Translations under genes and position numbers: made by a program
Assembly: GCF_020880415.1 (NCBI RefSeq)
Contig: NZ_JAJIUJ010000049.1
Span: 1-64,000, forward strand
Source: Xanthomonas euvesicatoria pv. euvesicatoria
GTDB lineage: Bacteria > Pseudomonadota > Gammaproteobacteria > Xanthomonadales > Xanthomonadaceae
Reading direction: 5' to 3'
DNA: 64,000 bases
Shown here: piece by piece, positions 59,989-64,000 of the stretch
How the letters are laid out: each line of letters opens with the position of its first letter
Numbering within the stretch: the first letter of the stretch is position 1
The notes under the pieces: generated by a model
Told to the model about the DNA's origin: nothing
Seen by the model: the letters and a program-made list of their open reading frames with translations, nothing else
The model's database searches: none

Positions 59989-62724
59989 ATGAATCGCTCG
60001 CTACTGGCAACCACCATCGCCTCCTGCCTCGTCCTGACCGCCTGTGGCGGCGGTGGCGGTGGCGGCAACGTGCGTAGCGACGCACCGCAGACCACGGTGA
60101 TCGCGCCGACTCCGACGACCCCGCCGCCGGCAGCGGACCCGCTGCCCAAGACCACGCCCGCGCCGACGCCGGCTCCGCCACGCTATCAGGGCGTGGGCAG
60201 CAATCTGCTGGTGCCGACCAATGCGGATCTGGCGCAGCAGGCGGGCGCGCGGGGCCAGGGCGTCAAGCTGGCCGTGCTGGACGACAACCTGGTGCCCAGC
60301 TACGCACCGATCAGCGGCAAGGTCGACAGCTTCAACGATTACACCGCCAGCCCAGGCACGCCCGAGTCGTCGGCCAATGCCTTGCGCGGCCACGGAACGA
60401 TTGTGTCTGCGCTGGTGCTGGGCTCCGCGCAGGACGGCTTCGCCGGTGGTGTCGCGCCGGATGCAGACCTGTTCTATGCGCGCATCTGCGCCGAAAATTC
60501 CTGCGGCACGCAGCAGACCCGTCGTGCGGCGGTGGACCTGGCCGCGGCTGGCGTGCGGATCGCCAATCTCTCCATCGGTGCCTCCTACCCCGATGCCGCC
60601 TCCAGTGCCAACGCTGCGCTGGCCTGGAAATACGCACTGACCCCGTTGGTGCAGGCCGATGCGCTGATCGTGGCATCCACCGGCAATGAAGGCGCGGCAG
60701 AAGCTTCCTACCCGGCGGCAACGCCGGTGCAGGAAGCCAGTGTGCGCAACAACTGGCTGGCCGTCGGTGCGATCAACATCGATAGCGCCGGCAACGCCGC
60801 CGGCCTGACCAGCTATTCCAATCACTGCGGCGCCGCCGCGCAGTGGTGCCTGGTCGCGCCGGGCAGCTACACCGCCCCGGCCCTGGCCGGCACCGAATTG
60901 CAGGGCCAGATTGCCGGCACCTCGTTCTCCACCGCCGCCGTCAGCGGTGTCGCCGCGCAGGTGCTGGGCGCGTATCCGTGGATGAGCGCTTCCAACCTGC
61001 AGCAAACCCTGCTGACCACCGCCACCGACCTGGGCGACCCGGGCGTGGACGCGCTGTACGGCTGGGGCCTGGTCAATGCGGCCAAGGCGATCAAGGGCCC
61101 GGGCCAGTTCGCAAGCAACTGGGCGGCCAATGTGACCGCTGGCTACGACAGCACCTTCAGCAACGACATCTCCGGCGCGGGCAGCCTGACCAAGAACGGG
61201 GCCGGCAAGCTCACCCTGAGCGGCAATAACAGCTATACCGGCGGCACCAGCATTAGCGACGGCGTGCTCACACTGTCCGGCAGCCTGCGTTCGGATGTGA
61301 TCGTGTTGAACTCGGCCACGTTCGAATCGCGCGGCGGTGTGATCAACGGCAACTACAGCCTGGTCAACGCGACCGGCACCACGGCCGTCGAACTGGGCAG
61401 GGGCCTCACCGTCACCGGCCAGGCCAGCTTGAAGGGCAATCTGCTGTTGCTGCCGGAAGCGGCCGGCTACACCGTCGGCAGCACCGAGAAGATCGTCAAG
61501 GCGGGCTTCCTGCAAGGCACGTTCGATCGCGTGCAGTACGCCAACAATTTCTTCTGGACCGCGGCACTGTCCTACGACCCGACCACCGTCACCGCGACCC
61601 TGACCCGCAATGCCTCCGCGGCCAGCGCACAGGCGGCCGGTGCACCGCAGTCGGTGGTCAACGGTGCCAACCAGGCCGACGCGCTGGTCAAGGTGCTCGA
61701 TACCCGGGTCGCCTCGGGCGACACCGACAACCTGGGTGGCCTGATCAGCGCCACCGGTTCGCTGATTGCAGCATCCGATGCGCAGGTTGCCGCGTCGCTG
61801 CCGACCCTGACCGGCCAGGTGCACGGCATCGAGCGCACGCTGGGCTTCCAGTCCGCGCTCAACGACGCACGTGTGGCCGCCGACCGCCTGCCCTACCTGG
61901 CCGACACCACCACGTTGACCACCTGGATGCAGGGCAGCTACCTGGACGGCAATCTGGGCCGTAGCGGTTTCGCTTCGGCCGATTACACCCAGCAGGCCAC
62001 CACCTTCGGCGTGGATCTGCCGATGGGCAGCGGCGGCACCATCGTCGGTGCGGCCGTGACCTCCGGTCAGGACCGTGCGCACATCGCCGCGTCTTCGAGC
62101 CGTCTGCGCTCGGACCGGTATGCGATGACCGCGTACCTGTACCAGCCGATCGGCCAGGCGTATCTGTCGGCGATCGGTTCGTACGGCATGAGCAACGTCC
62201 AGACCGAACGCAACGTGCAGGCCGGCAGCATCGGCGAGCGCTTGCAGGACCGTCGCCACGACACCAACTGGTCGGCGCGCGCGGAAATCGGCCTCATGCC
62301 GCATGCCGGGTTGTCGCCGTTCGTGGCCGCCGGTGTGGTGAGCCAGACCCAGGATGCCTTCAGCGAAGCCTCGGTGACGGGCCTTGGCCTGAGCGCGAAC
62401 AGCGACACCCTGCGCGCAGGGTACGGCGAGGTGGGTGTGCGTGGCCATCTGGCGCGCGGCAACTGGGGCTTCGATGGTCTGGTGGCCTATCGCTCGCTGC
62501 TGGGCAACCCGAATGCCGACTTCTCTGCGTGGTTCACCGGCCTGCCGGAAGCGCGTTTCAATGTCGCCGGCGAGCCGGTGTCCAAGCAGTCGCTGCGCGC
62601 CTCGGTTGGCCTGCGTTACCAGCTCAACGATGCGTTCTCCATCTACGGCAACGTGGGTGCCGAGCGCGCTCGTTCGGACACCAACAGCATCAACGCCAAC
62701 ATCGGTCTGCGCTGGCAGTTCTGA
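59989..62724 (+). CDS. Subtilisin-type autotransporter serine protease with lipobox
   Basis: 911 residues from ATG 59989; a GTG at 59884 is an alternative. The signal peptide ends LVLTAC followed by a Gly run, so it may be a lipoprotein. A Pro/Thr linker precedes an S8 (subtilase) domain with D98 (LAVLDDN), H135 (RGHGTIVSAL) and S312 (AGTSFSTAAV). An autotransporter-associated repeat (LTKNGAGKLTLSGNNSYTGGT) joins it to a C-terminal beta-barrel that ends in WQF, the outer-membrane insertion signature. It is a surface or released protease, a likely virulence factor. The next gene is separated by a terminator. Confidence 0.9.
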   Translation: MNRSLLATTIASCLVLTACGGGGGGGNVRSDAPQTTVIAPTPTTPPPAADPLPKTTPAPTPAPPRYQGVGSNLLVPTNADLAQQAGARGQGVKLAVLDDNLVPSYAPISGKVDSFNDYTASPGTPESSANALRGHGTIVSALVLGSAQDGFAGGVAPDADLFYARICAENSCGTQQTRRAAVDLAAAGVRIANLSIGASYPDAASSANAALAWKYALTPLVQADALIVASTGNEGAAEASYPAATPVQEASVRNNWLAVGAINIDSAGNAAGLTSYSNHCGAAAQWCLVAPGSYTAPALAGTELQGQIAGTSFSTAAVSGVAAQVLGAYPWMSASNLQQTLLTTATDLGDPGVDALYGWGLVNAAKAIKGPGQFASNWAANVTAGYDSTFSNDISGAGSLTKNGAGKLTLSGNNSYTGGTSISDGVLTLSGSLRSDVIVLNSATFESRGGVINGNYSLVNATGTTAVELGRGLTVTGQASLKGNLLLLPEAAGYTVGSTEKIVKAGFLQGTFDRVQYANNFFWTAALSYDPTTVTATLTRNASAASAQAAGAPQSVVNGANQADALVKVLDTRVASGDTDNLGGLISATGSLIAASDAQVAASLPTLTGQVHGIERTLGFQSALNDARVAADRLPYLADTTTLTTWMQGSYLDGNLGRSGFASADYTQQATTFGVDLPMGSGGTIVGAAVTSGQDRAHIAASSSRLRSDRYAMTAYLYQPIGQAYLSAIGSYGMSNVQTERNVQAGSIGERLQDRRHDTNWSARAEIGLMPHAGLSPFVAAGVVSQTQDAFSEASVTGLGLSANSDTLRAGYGEVGVRGHLARGNWGFDGLVAYRSLLGNPNADFSAWFTGLPEARFNVAGEPVSKQSLRASVGLRYQLNDAFSIYGNVGAERARSDTNSINANIGLRWQF

Positions 62725-62798
62725 TTGCAGCCGATGCAGCGGTGCTGCAGGCGATGCACGTGACGATGTCACGCACACTGCTGCGTGACAGATAAAAG

Positions 62799-62826
62799 AA
62801 GGCCCCGGCATGTCCGGGGCCTTTTC
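62799..62826 (+). terminator. Rho-independent terminator after the autotransporter
   Basis: AAGGCCCCGG at 62799-62808 pairs with CCGGGGCCTT at 62814-62823 around a 5-base loop, followed by T residues. Confidence 0.9.
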
Positions 62827-63211
62827 GTTGACGGCCGCGTGCCAATGGCGAAACCGCCAAGCGCTTGGCTGACACGGCGTCTTGCGTGCCGGCCCCGCGC
62901 AGACGATACGAAAGTATATCGATGCGATGTCCATGGACTGGCGAAAACGCCCGAAAACCCCTGGTTTCGCGCGCTGACGGCTGGCACCATGCACGCCATC
63001 GACGCGGCTGCAGCACGCGTTGCAACTGCGCCGGCCCGGATGGCTGGCGCGCAACTCACACCTGTGGCGATGCGCCATGGGTGCCAGGCGATGCCGATGT
63101 ACGCCGCTGCCGGCAGCGCGCGTAGATCCATCGCCGATGCAACCGCGGCCTGCGTTCGCGCATCGCAGGCTGCGGGTGCAACGCCTTCCCTCTCCCCGTA
63201 CGAGTCATCGC
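62827..63211. other. Intergenic region before the efflux adaptor
   Basis: About 385 bases without a supported gene, holding the promoter for the adaptor gene. No clear operator. Confidence 0.4.
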
Positions 63212-64000
63212 ATGTCGTCCCCCTTCCTGCGTTCTACGCTGGCAGCTGCCTGTGTGTGCAGCTTGCTGGCCGGCTGCGGAGCCACGCCGCCGCCGGCTGC
63301 TCCCTCGCCGCTGCTGATCCACACCAACACGCAGGTGATGGTGCCGGCGCACTCGCCCCTGCGTGCCAGCCTGCGCGTGCAGGCCGTGCGCAGCCAACCC
63401 ATCGCCCCGCTGCTGCAGATGCCGGCGGTGATCGACGTGCTGCCCGAGCGCCTGGTGCGCGTCGTGCCGCCGTTGGCCGGGCGCGTGGTCGCACTGCCCA
63501 AGACCCTGGGCGACACCGTGCATGCGGGCGATGTGCTGTGCGTGCTGGATTCTGCCGAACTCGCCAGTGCCTACAGCGATGCCGGCAAGACGCGCGCCAC
63601 GCTGGAACAGGCGCGCCTGGAACTTGCCCGGCAGAAGGCGCTGGCAGTGGACAGCATTTCCGCTGCACGCGATCTGCAGGCGGCGCAGCAGGCCTTCGAC
63701 AGCGCGCAGAACGATGCACGGGCGGCCAGCGATCGCCTGGCCCAGCTGGGTGTGGCTGCGCAGGCGAGCTCGCACCGGCGCTATGTCGTGCGTGCGCCCA
63801 TTGCCGGCCGCGTGGCGGAGCTGAGCGCTGCGCTGGGCGGCTTCTGGAACGACACGTCGGCGTCACTGATGACGGTGGCCGATATCTCGCAGGTGTGGCT
63901 CACCGCCAGCGTGCCGGAACGCGAGATTGGCCAGGTCTTCGAAGGTCAGCCGGTCACTGCCAGCCTGGATGCCTATCCTGGCCAACGCTTCGTCGGCCAC
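63212..64000 (+). CDS. RND/HlyD-type efflux periplasmic adaptor lipoprotein (partial, runs past window end)
   Basis: At least 263 residues, cut at 64000. The signal peptide ends in LLAGC, a lipobox, so it is an inner-membrane-anchored lipoprotein. VRVVPPLAGRVVALPKTLGDTVHAGDVLCVLDS is the N-terminal biotinyl-lipoyl half (split here: VPPLAGRVV, VHAGDVLCVLDS). An alpha-helical hairpin (residues ~115-175) follows, then the second lipoyl half VRAPIAGRVAEL and a beta-barrel start (VWLTASVPEREIG). It probably precedes RND pump genes outside the window. CusB/CzcB-like metal export is possible but not shown. Confidence 0.85.
   Translation, partial: MSSPFLRSTLAAACVCSLLAGCGATPPPAAPSPLLIHTNTQVMVPAHSPLRASLRVQAVRSQPIAPLLQMPAVIDVLPERLVRVVPPLAGRVVALPKTLGDTVHAGDVLCVLDSAELASAYSDAGKTRATLEQARLELARQKALAVDSISAARDLQAAQQAFDSAQNDARAASDRLAQLGVAAQASSHRRYVVRAPIAGRVAELSAALGGFWNDTSASLMTVADISQVWLTASVPEREIGQVFEGQPVTASLDAYPGQRFVGH

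Noticed and set aside
60001-63078. Very long minus-strand open frame opposite the autotransporter
   Set aside because: It is an antisense shadow created by GC-rich codon bias over a well-supported gene; it has no family motif.

Overview
The window looks like chromosomal DNA of a plant-pathogenic Xanthomonas. It is GC-rich throughout, with many ATGA or GTGA gene overlaps. It carries an intact YopJ-family type III effector (XopJ) behind a perfect PIP box, and a complete-looking type VI secretion (T6SS) cluster of the Fha/PpkA/PppA/TagF kind. XopJ beside a T6SS locus suggests the X. euvesicatoria / X. vesicatoria group; this species guess is an inference.

Layout. 1-1800: xopJ island, flanked on the left by a broken IS3-type transposase end and on the right by four CGTCCA-type repeats spaced exactly 22 bp apart. 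1757-10063 (minus strand): a LuxR-type regulator, a beta-propeller sensor kinase and a NarL-type response regulator in one overlapping operon, then a small membrane protein and a second, orphan propeller kinase. 10124-14398: a cytochrome P450 divergent from a GMC oxidoreductase and a secreted alpha/beta hydrolase. 14800-19021: a coupled trio of OmpR-type (VirG-like) regulator, di-haem cytochrome c peroxidase and VirA-like hybrid kinase. 19135-21143: a LysR regulator and tssA.

21312-49173 (minus strand, read from 49173 downwards): tssB, tssC, hcp, tagJ, tssE, tssF, tssG, clpV, an accessory island, vgrG, a DUF6931-like gene, fha, tssK, tssL (with OmpA domain), tssM, tagF, pppA, ppkA and a small membrane protein. 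The gene set implies control by threonine phosphorylation (PpkA/PppA/Fha) with TagF as repressor. I see no tssJ and no PAAR gene here. The accessory island (36062-39560) is the most novel part. It holds a stand-alone deaminase-fold protein (HAE and CxxC) directly after clpV, a protein with a CheD-like Cys/His arrangement, a protein whose own 3' end carries a 48-bp tandem duplication, a decayed gene, and a TIR-like protein with a WCxxE motif translationally coupled to a 48-residue ORF. These look like T6SS effector/immunity cargo or defence genes, but none is proven.

49417-64000: a Cys-rich micro-ORF and a perfect 38-bp palindrome in the tssB upstream region, a secreted HEATH metalloprotease-like protein, a YqaA remnant, a small secreted protein with a terminator, a Gfo/Idh/MocA oxidoreductase, a DUF2231 membrane protein coupled to a sorbosone-dehydrogenase-like lipoprotein, a serine beta-lactamase-like hydrolase, a LytS/LytT-type two-component pair, a small unknown protein, a long AT-richer gap, a subtilisin-type autotransporter with its own terminator, and the start of an RND efflux adaptor cut by the window end. 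No rRNA, tRNA or CRISPR array was seen.
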